Part shown: one piece after another, positions 1 through 7,933 of the stretch
How positions within the stretch are numbered: position 1 is the first letter of the stretch
Layout of the letters: the number at the start of each line of letters is the position of its first letter
Assembly: GCA_019419455.1 (NCBI GenBank)
Contig: DXZW01000044.1
Coordinates: 84,549-148,548 of the forward strand
Length of the DNA stretch: 64,000 nucleotides
From: Collinsella sp.
GTDB lineage: Bacteria > Actinomycetota > Coriobacteriia > Coriobacteriales > Coriobacteriaceae
Reading direction: 5' to 3'
Notes under the pieces: model-generated
Database searches by the model: none
Told to the model about the DNA's origin: nothing
What the model saw: only the letters and a program-made list of their open reading frames with translations
Translations under genes and position numbers: made by a program

Positions 1-2372
1 GCCTCAGCTCCGTTGTCGAGCAGTGCAAGGCTGCGGTTCAGTACCCTCCGTTTGGCCTGCCCATCCTCTTGAGCGGCGGCGTGGGTGTCGGTAAGTCTTT
101 CCTTTCTCGCCTTGTGTACGAGTACGGCAAGAACCAGGGCTTGCTGTCCCGCGACTCCTCCTATGTGCGCATCGACTGCGCCGGGGTCCCGGACGCCGCC
201 TCGTTCAACGGGCTTCTTGACGAGTCGATCGCGAAAGCGCGCGGGGGTGTGGTCTTTGTCAACGGCATCGAGGCACTCTCTCCCTCTGCGATGGAGCACT
301 GCCTTGCGACGGCCCTCGGGCTCGATGCCTCCCAGGATGCGCCGCGCGCTCGCCTCGTTCTTTCGACGACGCTTTCCGCCGATGACCTGAAGGTTTCCTC
401 GGCCTACAGCAAAATGCCCATCTGTGCCCGCGTCCCCTCACTCAAGGAGCGGACCCCCGAGGAGCGCGAGGATCTCATCTTGAGCTTCCTGCGCAGCGAG
501 GGGTGCCGAATCGGTTCTGATGTGAAGATCAGCCGCGGCGCATACCGTTGCCTCGTGAACGCGGACTTTTCCGATAACATCGCCGGCTTGCGCGCCTGCG
601 TGACGAACTGCTGCGCCAAAGCGTTCCTCAATCGCGAGGGCGACTACGTCGTCGTTCGCCCGTATCTTCTTCCCAGCGGGCTCCTCTCCTCCGCGCAGAT
701 CGATCAACAGCCCGACGATGGCGTTCTGATCGACGCGTCTCTGGATGCCGCCGAGAGCACAGGGCCGGTCGAGCAGGCGCTCGATGCCCTGTGCTCCCTC
801 GATGAGCGATTCTGCGCCGGGGAGCTCTCTGTCTCCGAGCTTGTCTCGCAAGCTGTCTCCGCTGTGCGCGGCGTTGAGGATCACTTGATCTTCGACCACG
901 GCGTCGCCTCCTCGAGGTCGCGCGCCTTCGAGCGCGTCGTGGGCGCGGTCCTTGCCGACGCAGGCTCTTCTTATGGCATCGAGCTTTCGAGGAAGGTCGC
1001 TTTTCTACTGGCCCAGGAGATTTGCCTGCAGTTGTGGCCGGGTATCGGCCTGGCTAAGCGAAAGTCTGCCTGTGCGGAGCAAATCTCCCATCTCCTCGGT
1101 GCCGTGACCTCCGAATTGCCGTTTGCCTCGAGTGTCTCCGATCAGGTCGCCGCAGACGTGGAAGGGGCGCTGGGAATCTCGCTCGATCACTTCACGAAGA
1201 CGCTTCTGACGCTGTGCGTCGCATCGGAGTCTCGCGATGCGAAGGCCCTTCGGACGCTCTGCGTCATCTTGTCCCACGGCTACTCAACGGCGACGAGCAT
1301 CGCCGACGCGGCGAACCGTATGCTCGGCATGCATGTGTACGAGGCTGTCGACATGCCCTACGACCAGCAGCTGAAGGACATCGTCGGTCTGCTCCAGCGC
1401 CTCGTCGACCGCCATTCCTACTGCACCGGGGTCGTGTTCCTCGTCGACATGGGCTCCTTGGAGGAGGCCTATAAGGCCCTCGAGAACGTTACCGACTCCA
1501 CTATCGGCGTGGTGAACAACGTCTCTACCGGTCTTGCGCTCGAGATCGGGGTCGGGCTGCTCGGCGGCAAGTCCATCGCCGAGGTTCTTGGCGATGCGAC
1601 CGCCGCGTGCGTGACGCACTGCAAGGTGATCGAGCGCGTCAACCGTGAGGACGCCATCGTCTTCTGCTCCGAGTCCGGGGTCGACGCCGCGGAGAGGATA
1701 CGCCAGCTCGTCTCGCAGAGCCTCCCGCGCACCATAGGCGCGCGCCTGCTCACGAGGCCCTTCAAGCAGCTCGTCGCGAACGGGTCGAACGACGCCGTTT
1801 TCTCCGAGCACCGCGTCTGCGCCGTCATCGGCACGGGAGACCCCGGGGTCGCCTCCGTCCCCTTCGTCGCCCTCGAGGACATCATGTCGACGGCGTCCGC
1901 CTCTAAGGTTGATGCCGTGTTCGGCAGGTGGCTTGACGCTTCCGAGCTCTCTTCTTTCCACGAGAAGCTGCTCTCGAACATGACGCTGCAGAACGTCATC
2001 CGCTCCATCACCATCCTCGACCCGGAGCGGCTATTCCATGAGATCGAGAGCGCCGTGCACGAGCTTCAGCGCAGGACAGGCGAGAAGATCGGCAGCAACG
2101 CCATCATTGGGCTCTACGTTCACCTCTGCTGTCTCGTCGAGCGCCTTGTTACCAGAAACCCCATTGAGACCTACGTTGGCCAGGACCGCTTCGAGGAGGA
2201 ACGCGCCGATTTCATCGAGTCCTTCAGGCAGAGCTTCTCGAGCATCTCGACGCGCTATCGCGTAGAGGTTCCCGTAAGCGAGATCGCATATGTCTTCGAC
2301 TACATAAGCGTGAGCGCCGCCCCGGCGCGAGAAGAGCGCCTCGGCTCCTCGGACCTCCTGCTCGACGAGTGA
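1..2372 (+). CDS. LevR-like PRD/PTS-domain transcriptional regulator, 5' end outside the window
   Basis: The reading frame is open from base 3, so the first TTG at 69 is not the true start; 789 residues are visible. Numbering from that TTG, a Walker A motif GGVGVGKS lies at residues 3-10, an EIIA-Man-like domain around residues 390-460 (SHGYSTATS with His403 at the PTS phosphorylation position, then VVFLVDMGSL), and a C-terminal PRD-like segment (VHLCCLVERL). This order matches LevR, the sigma-54-dependent activator of mannose-family PTS operons. Two AAA+ hallmarks are abnormal: Walker B reads VVFVNG where Asp-Glu is expected, and no GAFTGA loop sits between the 'RIDCAG' strand and Walker B. 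It lies just upstream of a mannose-family PTS operon in the same direction and probably controls it, but perhaps not through sigma-54. Confidence 0.8.
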   Translation, partial: LSSVVEQCKAAVQYPPFGLPILLSGGVGVGKSFLSRLVYEYGKNQGLLSRDSSYVRIDCAGVPDAASFNGLLDESIAKARGGVVFVNGIEALSPSAMEHCLATALGLDASQDAPRARLVLSTTLSADDLKVSSAYSKMPICARVPSLKERTPEEREDLILSFLRSEGCRIGSDVKISRGAYRCLVNADFSDNIAGLRACVTNCCAKAFLNREGDYVVVRPYLLPSGLLSSAQIDQQPDDGVLIDASLDAAESTGPVEQALDALCSLDERFCAGELSVSELVSQAVSAVRGVEDHLIFDHGVASSRSRAFERVVGAVLADAGSSYGIELSRKVAFLLAQEICLQLWPGIGLAKRKSACAEQISHLLGAVTSELPFASSVSDQVAADVEGALGISLDHFTKTLLTLCVASESRDAKALRTLCVILSHGYSTATSIADAANRMLGMHVYEAVDMPYDQQLKDIVGLLQRLVDRHSYCTGVVFLVDMGSLEEAYKALENVTDSTIGVVNNVSTGLALEIGVGLLGGKSIAEVLGDATAACVTHCKVIERVNREDAIVFCSESGVDAAERIRQLVSQSLPRTIGARLLTRPFKQLVANGSNDAVFSEHRVCAVIGTGDPGVASVPFVALEDIMSTASASKVDAVFGRWLDASELSSFHEKLLSNMTLQNVIRSITILDPERLFHEIESAVHELQRRTGEKIGSNAIIGLYVHLCCLVERLVTRNPIETYVGQDRFEEERADFIESFRQSFSSISTRYRVEVPVSEIAYVFDYISVSAAPAREERLGSSDLLLDE

Positions 2373-2495
2373 CCTTCCCCGCGCCGCCGCAAGCTGACCG
2401 CGCGTCCTCAATAATCCGATAACCCCTTGCCCGGCGCGAATCCGGATAGCGCCGAGGCAGTACCGAACGTAAAACTTCATTTGATAGGAGCAAAC

Positions 2496-2969
2496 ATGAG
2501 TGTTGTTATGGCACGAATCGACAATCGCCTGCTTCACGGCATCATCGTGACGCAGTGGGCCCCGGTGTCGGGTGCGACCCGAGTCATGGTCATCGACGAC
2601 AAGGTCGCCGGCGACGAGGTCCTGAAGTCCACCATGAGGATGGCGCGCCCCGCGGGCATGGCCGTTTCGATCATCTCCGAGCAGACCGCGCTCAAGAACT
2701 TCGCCGCGGGCAAGTACGACCGCGAGAAGGTCTTCGTCATCGCCAAGGAGCCCGAGACGATGCTTCGCCTGGTCGAGTCGGGCGTCGAGCTCCCGTCGCT
2801 GGTCGTCGGCGGCTCGCTCGTCAAGGAGGACGGCATCCAGCTCACCCAGCGCGCCTACGCCTCCGCCGAGAACGTCCAGAGCTACAAGGCGCTCATCGCC
2901 CGTGGCGTCAAGGTGACGGCCCAGTTCGTGCCCGCCGACAAGCCCGTCTCCGTCGCAGACCTCATCTAA
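2496..2969 (+). CDS. PTS mannose/fructose/sorbose family EIIB
   Basis: Cytoplasmic phosphocarrier that takes phosphate from EIIA on a histidine and passes it to the incoming sugar. The 157-residue protein has the family start RIDNRLLHG with the active-site His at residue 14, and normal family length. The ATG at 2496 is chosen because AGGAG lies at 2486-2490 and because the family starts here; the frame is open further upstream without homology. It is the first gene of IIB-IIC-IID-IIA, separated from the LevR-like gene by 123 bases in which I see no -24/-12 (GG-N10-GC) promoter. Substrate cannot be read from EIIB alone; the hydrolase and kinase downstream suggest a fructose-containing sugar. 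Confidence 0.92.
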   Translation: MSVVMARIDNRLLHGIIVTQWAPVSGATRVMVIDDKVAGDEVLKSTMRMARPAGMAVSIISEQTALKNFAAGKYDREKVFVIAKEPETMLRLVESGVELPSLVVGGSLVKEDGIQLTQRAYASAENVQSYKALIARGVKVTAQFVPADKPVSVADLI

Positions 2970-2978
2970 GGGGGAAAT

Positions 2979-3764
2979 ATGGTCAACTTCACTATCCTGC
3001 AGGTCGTCCTTTTGACCCTGCTGGCCTTCATCAAGCACGTGGACTACTACGGCATCCCGATGATCTTCGTCAATTACGCCGTTTTCTGGGGCCTCATCAC
3101 CGGAGTCGTCATGGGCGACTGGAAGACCGGCCTTGTCATCGGCGGCACCATTCAGCTCATGCAGCTCGGCGTCGCGGGCTTCGGCGGCTCCTCCATTCCC
3201 GACTACGGCACGATGGCCATCATCGCCACCGCCTACGGCGTGACCCTGGGCTCCGACACGGGCCTCGCCATCGGCCTGCCGGTCGGCATGCTCGGCATCC
3301 AGCTCGACGTCGTCGCCAAGATCCTCAACGGCTTTGTCGTCGAGAAGTCCCAGAAGTTCTGCAACGAGGGTAAGTTCAATCAGATGAACGCCATCCTGTG
3401 GGTCTGCCCCGCGCTCTTCGGCCTGTGCGCCGCCCTGCCCGTCTTTGTCTCCGTGACGCTCGGCCAGCCCGCCGTCAACTGGCTCCTCGAGGTCATGCCC
3501 CAGTGGTTCCTCTCCGGCCTCACCCTCGCCGGCAAGATGCTCCCGGCCGTCGGTATCGCCATGCTGCTCCGCTACATGCCAACCGCCAAGTACTTCCAGT
3601 ACCTGCTCGCCGGCTTCTTCCTCTCGGCCTTCCTGAACGTGCCCATCATCGGCGCCGCCATCGTCGGCGTTGCCCTCGCGATTGCGTTCTACCAGCGTGC
3701 CGAGAGGGACACCGAGCTCGCCGCCCACGCTTCCGCAGACGCCTTCATCGGAGAGGATGAGTAA
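2979..3764 (+). CDS. PTS mannose/fructose/sorbose family EIIC membrane permease
   Basis: Membrane channel subunit of the PTS. The 261-residue protein is almost wholly hydrophobic, with several membrane segments and the family stretch GTIQLMQLGVAGFGGSSIPDYGTMA around residues 55-80 (quoted here only as a landmark). A GGGGGAAA ribosome site precedes the ATG, 9 bases after the EIIB stop. Length is normal for the sorbose-type EIIC family. It should pair with the EIID encoded 2 bases downstream to form the transmembrane complex. Confidence 0.92.
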   Translation: MVNFTILQVVLLTLLAFIKHVDYYGIPMIFVNYAVFWGLITGVVMGDWKTGLVIGGTIQLMQLGVAGFGGSSIPDYGTMAIIATAYGVTLGSDTGLAIGLPVGMLGIQLDVVAKILNGFVVEKSQKFCNEGKFNQMNAILWVCPALFGLCAALPVFVSVTLGQPAVNWLLEVMPQWFLSGLTLAGKMLPAVGIAMLLRYMPTAKYFQYLLAGFFLSAFLNVPIIGAAIVGVALAIAFYQRAERDTELAAHASADAFIGEDE

Positions 3765-3766
3765 CC

Positions 3767-4600
3767 ATGGAAAACGAGAACATCACCGCCGTCGCCGAGG
3801 GCAAGCCCTCCGGCTACAAGGTCACCAAGAAGGACCTGCGCAACGCGAACTGGCGCTGGCTCATGAGCGTGTGCACCTTCAACTACCAGACCCAGCAGGG
3901 CGCCTCAGTCGCCTACGCCCTCTCGCCGGTCCTGAGGAAGATCTACACGAACGACGAGGACTATAAGCAAGCGCTCAACAACCACTTCCGCTACTACAAC
4001 ACCCAGCCTTGGCTCGCCGCCATCATCCTTGGCGCCTGCGTGGCCATGGAGGAGCGCGACGGCCTAGCGGCGGCGGACGCCGTCCAAGACCTGAAGATCG
4101 GCACCATGGGACCGCTCGCCGGCGTCGGCGACTCCCTGCTCATGACCATGATCCCGACCATCATGGGCTCCATCGCCGCCTACATGGCCATCGAGGGCAA
4201 CCCCGTGGGAGCCGGCATCTGGTTCGCGCTCATCCTGGCCATCTTCTGGGTCCGCATGCACGCCCTCGAGTTCGGCTACAAGCAGGGCGTGAAGCTCGTC
4301 ACCGACTTCAGCGAGAAGCTTCCCAACCTCACTGCCGCCGCCTCCGTGCTCGGCCTCACCGTGGTCGGCTGCCTCATCGCCTCGGTCATCGGCGTCACCT
4401 GCCCGATTAGCTTCAGCTTCGGCGACGTCGCGATGGAGATTCAGCCGCTGCTCGACAAGATCCTGCCTGCCATGATCCCCGCCGCCATCACGGGAAGCGC
4501 GTATTACCTTCTTACCAAGAAGAACGCGAGCATGACGGCCCTCATCCTCGTGGTGATCGTCCTCGCGATGGTCGCCTCCGCCGCCGGCATCCTCGCCTAG
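3767..4600 (+). CDS. PTS mannose/fructose/sorbose family EIID
   Basis: Second membrane component found only in the mannose class of PTS. The 277-residue product carries the family segments NYQTQQGASVAYALSPVLRK near residue 45 and MGPLAGVGDSL near 112, followed by hydrophobic helices and a C-terminal membrane segment. It starts 2 bases after the EIIC stop, which implies translational coupling and equal stoichiometry. No irregularity is visible. Confidence 0.92.
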   Translation: MENENITAVAEGKPSGYKVTKKDLRNANWRWLMSVCTFNYQTQQGASVAYALSPVLRKIYTNDEDYKQALNNHFRYYNTQPWLAAIILGACVAMEERDGLAAADAVQDLKIGTMGPLAGVGDSLLMTMIPTIMGSIAAYMAIEGNPVGAGIWFALILAIFWVRMHALEFGYKQGVKLVTDFSEKLPNLTAAASVLGLTVVGCLIASVIGVTCPISFSFGDVAMEIQPLLDKILPAMIPAAITGSAYYLLTKKNASMTALILVVIVLAMVASAAGILA

Positions 4601-4626
4601 CTTCGACCGAAGAGATTGGTGAATCA

Positions 4627-5025
4627 ATGAGAAAGATAGTTGTGGCGAGCCATTCCCTTCTCGCCCAGGGCTTCAAGGACACCCTCGAGTTCCTTACGGG
4701 TAAGGGCGACGCCGTCAACGCCGTGTGCGCCTACGTGAACGACAACGGCGAGGGGCTCGACGCGGCGGTCGAGGCGGCTCTTTCGGGCACTGACGAGGTC
4801 GTCGTCCTCACCGACGCGTACGGCGGCAGCGTGAACCAGCGCTTTTCCCGCTTCGCCTCCGACCGGATCCACGTGATCGCGGGTGTCAACCTCCCGCTCG
4901 CCATGACGGTCGCGCTCGCGCGCCCCGACGAGAAACTCGACTTCGACGCCCTCGTCAACGAGGCGCGCCAGCAGATCATCTACGTGAACGGTGCCAGTTC
5001 CGCCGAGTGCGACGACGACGAATAG
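4627..5025 (+). CDS. PTS mannose-family EIIA
   Basis: Cytoplasmic phosphocarrier that accepts phosphate from HPr. The 132-residue protein starts with a beta strand followed by ASHSLLAQGF, placing the active-site His at residue 9; family members usually have HG or HS there. It continues with the expected TDAYGGSVNQ segment. It is a free-standing domain, not fused to EIIB. The gene sits after EIID in the same operon, 26 bases downstream, with its own GA-rich leader. Confidence 0.9.
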   Translation: MRKIVVASHSLLAQGFKDTLEFLTGKGDAVNAVCAYVNDNGEGLDAAVEAALSGTDEVVVLTDAYGGSVNQRFSRFASDRIHVIAGVNLPLAMTVALARPDEKLDFDALVNEARQQIIYVNGASSAECDDDE

Positions 5026-5037
5026 AGGAGGTCGACG

Positions 5038-6162
5038 ATGAGAGAGTTCCTTAAGGACGTGTGGATGCACGGCGGTGAGGAAAGCCGCGCCATCACCCCC
5101 GAGAACATCACGGGCGAGAAGGGCCGCGCCGCCATGTCGGCCAGCCACCTCGGCGTCGGCCGCAAGGGCTCGTGCTGCGTGCCCCTTGAGTCCGGCGAGA
5201 CCATCACGCTCGCGGACATCGAGGGCCCCGGCATCATCCGCCACATCTGGATGACCGTCCCCGACAAGACCGCCGCCGGCAGCTTCGTCATGCGTGACCT
5301 CGTGCTGCGCTTCTACTGGGACGACGAGGAGACCCCCTCGGTCGAGTGCCCTGTCGGCGACTTCTTCTGCAACGGCTTCGGTGAGCGCGCCATCGTCAAC
5401 TCGATGCCCATCTGCGTGAACCCGACGGGCGGCATGAACTGCTACTTCGAGATGCCCTTCAGGAAGCACGCCAAGGTCACGCTTACGAGCGAGCACCCCG
5501 GGTTCATTAAGTACATCTTCTACACGTTCAACTACGCGCTCACCGACGTGCCGGACGACGCCATGTACTTCCACGCCCGCTTTAACCGCGAGCGCAGCAC
5601 CCGCAGGGGCGTCGACTACACCGTGCTCGACGGCGTGCGCGGCAAGGGCTACTACGTCGGCACCTACATGGCCCTGTGCGCCCTGGAGCGCTATTGGTGG
5701 GGCGAGGGCGAGATGAAGTTCTTCCTCGACGGCGACGAGGAGTTCCCCACGGTCACCTCGACGGGAGCCGAGGACTACTTCGGCGGTGCCTGGGCCTTCC
5801 TCGACAGGCCGCCCCACGCGCTGCCCGAGGCGCAGTGCTTCAACACGCTGTTCGCCGGCTACCCGTACCGCTCGACGCGCGACGCCACGCGCGACCGCTT
5901 CAGCGCGGGCAAGCCGAACCCGAATCCGATGCTCGCGACTAACGACGACGCGCTGCCCAGGCACGGCCTCTACAGGTGGCACCTTCCCGACCCGATCTCG
6001 TTCAAGGAGGACCTGCGCGTGACGTTCCAGGACCTCGGCAACGACGACATCAAGCTCTACGAGCGCGAGGACGACATCTCCACCGTCGCCTACTGGTACC
6101 AAAGCGAGCCGCACGCCGTGCTCGCCCCGTTTGCCGCAAGGCAGGACCGCGTGCCCAGGTAG
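5038..6162 (+). CDS. DUF2961 / GH172-family glycoside hydrolase
   Basis: The 374-residue protein has the hallmark TGAEDYFGGAWAF (about residues 242-254) and early FFCNGF and GGMNCYFEMPF segments of DUF2961, now glycoside hydrolase family 172. Characterised GH172 members act on alpha-D-fructofuranosides and difructose dianhydrides, or on arabinofuranosides, using acidic catalytic residues; the Glu in AEDYFGG is a good candidate. There is no signal peptide, so it should act in the cytoplasm on a sugar delivered by the PTS directly upstream. GAGGAGGTCGACG precedes the ATG 12 bases after the EIIA stop. Together with the ROK kinase it points to a fructose-containing di- or oligosaccharide. Family assignment is firm; substrate is inferred. 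Confidence 0.85.
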   Translation: MREFLKDVWMHGGEESRAITPENITGEKGRAAMSASHLGVGRKGSCCVPLESGETITLADIEGPGIIRHIWMTVPDKTAAGSFVMRDLVLRFYWDDEETPSVECPVGDFFCNGFGERAIVNSMPICVNPTGGMNCYFEMPFRKHAKVTLTSEHPGFIKYIFYTFNYALTDVPDDAMYFHARFNRERSTRRGVDYTVLDGVRGKGYYVGTYMALCALERYWWGEGEMKFFLDGDEEFPTVTSTGAEDYFGGAWAFLDRPPHALPEAQCFNTLFAGYPYRSTRDATRDRFSAGKPNPNPMLATNDDALPRHGLYRWHLPDPISFKEDLRVTFQDLGNDDIKLYEREDDISTVAYWYQSEPHAVLAPFAARQDRVPR

Positions 6163-6189
6163 GGTCGCCTCGAAACAAGCCAACGTTAT

Positions 6190-6227
6190 GGGCGCCCGCG
6201 GTTGACCATGACTGCGGGCGTCCCTTT
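6190..6227 (+). terminator. intercistronic hairpin with short T run
   Basis: GGGCGCCCGCGGT pairs with ACTGCGGGCGTCCC across an 8-base loop and is followed by TTT. It lies between the GH172 gene and the ROK kinase and may give partial termination or 3'-end protection. Confidence 0.6.
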
Positions 6228-6241
6228 GTAAGGAGGATCAC

Positions 6242-7126
6242 ATGAGCGAAAAGCAAATGAGGCTCGGCGCCCTCGAAGCCGGCGGGACCAAGATGGTCTG
6301 TGCCGTGGTGTCCGGCGACGGCGAGGTCCTCGACCGTATGGAGACCCCGACGCTTACGCCCGCCAAGACCGTCCCGCAGATGATCGAGTGGTTCACCGCC
6401 CGCGATGTGGACGCGTTGGGCATCGGCGCCTTCGGCCCGACCTGCGTCGACCCCAACGACGAGCGCTACGGCTCCATCCTCCAGACGCCCAAGCTCGCGT
6501 GGCGAGGCCATGGTCTTCGCGCCGCGTTCGCCGACGCCCTCGGGATTCCGGTGGCCTACGACACGGACGTGAACGTTGCCTGCCTCGGCGAAGTGGTCTT
6601 CGGCTGCTGCAAGGGGCTCGAGGACGCCGTCTACGTGACCATCGGCACCGGCGTGGGCGCGGGCGTCATGTGCGCGGGCAGACTCCTTCACGGCATGCTG
6701 CACCCCGAGGCCGGTCACATGCTGGTAAGGACCCGTCCCACCGAGGAGGGACGCTGCGTCTGCCCGAGCCACGCGAGCTGTCTCGAGGGGCTCGCCTCCG
6801 GCCCCGCCATCGCCGCGCGCTGGGGAAAGCCCGCGGCCGAGCTCGCGGACAACGATGAGGTGTGGGCGCTCGAGGGGGATTATCTGGGGCAGATGTGCGC
6901 GAACCTCGTGCTCATGTACTCGCCTCGCCGCATCGTCCTCGGCGGCGGCGTGATGCACCAGGAGCAGCTCTACGGCATCGTCCGCAAGAAGACCCTCGAA
7001 TATCTGGGTGGCTACATCCAGACCGCCGAGCTTAAGGACATGGAGAGCTACATCTGCGCCCCGGGCTGCGGCGGCGACCAAGGAATCCTCGGCGCGGCCG
7101 AGCTGGCAAGAAGGGCGCTCGCGTAA
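6242..7126 (+). CDS. ROK-family sugar kinase, fructokinase-like
   Basis: A 294-residue ATP-dependent sugar kinase. The N-terminal phosphate-binding motif reads LGALEAGGTKMVCAV, the form seen in ROK fructokinases. A second motif TIGTGVGAGV lies near residue 138, and the zinc-binding ROK signature is present as GHMLVRTRP followed by CVCPSHASCLEGLASGPA. AAGGAGGATCAC gives a strong ribosome site. Its place after a mannose-family PTS and a GH172 hydrolase fits phosphorylation of the free fructose unit released inside the cell, while the PTS-phosphorylated half enters glycolysis directly. Sugar specificity is inferred from motif form and context. Confidence 0.85.
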   Translation: MSEKQMRLGALEAGGTKMVCAVVSGDGEVLDRMETPTLTPAKTVPQMIEWFTARDVDALGIGAFGPTCVDPNDERYGSILQTPKLAWRGHGLRAAFADALGIPVAYDTDVNVACLGEVVFGCCKGLEDAVYVTIGTGVGAGVMCAGRLLHGMLHPEAGHMLVRTRPTEEGRCVCPSHASCLEGLASGPAIAARWGKPAAELADNDEVWALEGDYLGQMCANLVLMYSPRRIVLGGGVMHQEQLYGIVRKKTLEYLGGYIQTAELKDMESYICAPGCGGDQGILGAAELARRALA

Positions 7127-7158
7127 CTTGCGCTCTCTCCGCCATACAACGCGTTAAG

Positions 7159-7212
7159 AAAAGACGAGCGCTTCTTGCCAATTGAGCGGCAAGAAGTGCT
7201 CGTCTTTTGCAT
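7159..7212 (+). terminator. strong intrinsic terminator after the sugar operon
   Basis: A 21-base stem from 7159 to 7179 pairs with 7188-7208 with one G-T pair and an 8-base loop. It begins AAAAGACGAGC and ends GCTCGTCTTTT, so it could work in both directions. It closes the PTS/GH172/ROK operon. Confidence 0.9.
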
Positions 7213-7242
7213 TTGTTTTTGGGGCAGGACGCCCCGCCTCCA

Positions 7243-7485
7243 CTAGAGTCCCTGGACCGCCACACCCACGAGGTTTGGACCGGTGTGGACAAGAAGCGCG
7301 GGGCTGATGTCGGAGCGGACGACATCCACCGCGTTGGCCACGCGCTCGCACAGGGCCTGCTCCATGCGGTCGTAGAGGTCGGCGTGGGCCGAGGTGCGGC
7401 TCGCGGCAAAGCGCACCTCGGGGTGCTTCTCGACGATGGCGGCGATGAGCTTGGCCTCGGTGCGATGCGGTACTTGCACAGCCAT
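7243..7485 (-). pseudogene. C-terminal remnant of a DegV-like fatty-acid-binding protein
   Basis: The frame encodes about 80 residues ending DISPALLVHTGPNLVGVAVQGL (last 22; key motif HTGPNLVGVA), which resembles the end of DegV-family proteins where a conserved HxGPG loop contacts the lipid head group. Full-length DegV proteins are about 280 residues, and nothing upstream continues the family: the 5' side runs into an IS200-type transposase start in a different frame. No convincing ribosome site precedes the only ATG. I read it as the surviving tail of a gene truncated by an insertion or deletion. A short standalone protein cannot be excluded. Confidence 0.5.
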
Positions 7486-7664
7486 TTCGTGTGCGCGAAG
7501 CTGTTGGCTTTCTGGGCCACAGCAATCACCTTCCCCCTAGTATGATGACCTGAACAATCCTCATGCTAGGGGGAAGGTTTTTGTCGCGTAGCGGAAATTG
7601 GCCTCCACCCGCTGAGCGGGTGGCTTTCTATGCCGCGCGTGCCGCGCGGCACGGACTAAAGTCC
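7470..7664 (-). mobile_element. remnant of an IS200/IS605-type element: left end and start of tnpA
   Basis: On the minus strand a GTG at 7529 preceded by GGGGGAAGG opens a frame reading VAQKANSFAHTKWLCKY. That is the characteristic start of IS200-type Y1 transposases. Homology stops near 7470, where the DegV remnant takes over, so only about 20 codons remain. Upstream, toward higher coordinates, are subterminal palindromes typical of this family: CCACCCGC/GCGGGTGG at 7605-7623 with a 3-base loop and GGACT/AGTCC at 7653-7664. The outer boundary is uncertain and no target site can be defined. Confidence 0.6.
7528..7578 (-). promoter_or_regulatory. 13-bp inverted repeat covering the tnpA ribosome-binding site
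   Basis: ACCTTCCCCCTAG at 7528-7540 and its exact complement CTAGGGGGAAGGT at 7566-7578 are separated by 25 bases. In the minus-strand transcript the second arm contains the tnpA Shine-Dalgarno sequence GGGGGAAGG next to the GTG start, so the hairpin would hide it. IS200 transposase translation is known to be blocked by such a leader stem. Confidence 0.65.
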
Positions 7665-7676
7665 ATGAATAAAAAC

Positions 7677-7703
7677 GAGGAAGGCCACGTCCGGCCTCCC
7701 TCG
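7677..7703. repeat. small imperfect hairpin at the edge of the IS remnant
   Basis: GAGGAAGGCC and GGCCTCCCTC face each other across ACGTCC. It lies just outside the IS200-type palindromes. The stretch 7704-7773 holds no gene that I can support. Confidence 0.4.
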
Positions 7704-7773
7704 CAAAGGGTCTCTGATTACTCCCACTCATTGGGGACAGACTTAAATGAGTACTCTTGAAATGCCGGCGCCT

Positions 7774-7840
7774 GGGGACGTTCTTTTTCTGTCTGCAGTT
7801 TGGAACGTTCCTTTTCTGTCGGCAGTTTGGGACGGTCCTT
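7774..7840. repeat. 27-bp tandem repeat built on GGGACGTTC
   Basis: GACGTTC, AACGTTC and GACGGTC occur at 7777, 7804 and 7831, exactly 27 bases apart. Each of the first two is followed by a run TTTTCTGTC, then GCAGTTTGG. The same GGGGACGTTCTT word recurs as a palindrome near the end of the window (63950-63985), so this looks like a dispersed family. After it, 7843-7902 is an open frame ending ELQRAMSDEAKQIILSFEF, which may be the tail of a lost gene. Confidence 0.65.
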
Positions 7841-7933
7841 AGAGCTGCAGCGCGCCATGAGCGACGAGGCGAAGCAGATCATCCTGTCTTTTGAGTTCTA
7901 AGCATAAGCCCCTGTCTCTGAGCAATGACCGGT

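Noticed and set aside
4624..6183. 519-codon minus-strand frame opposite EIIA and the GH172 gene
   Set aside because: Shadow of the GC-rich plus-strand genes; low-complexity Val/Gly/Ala/Arg content and no domain.
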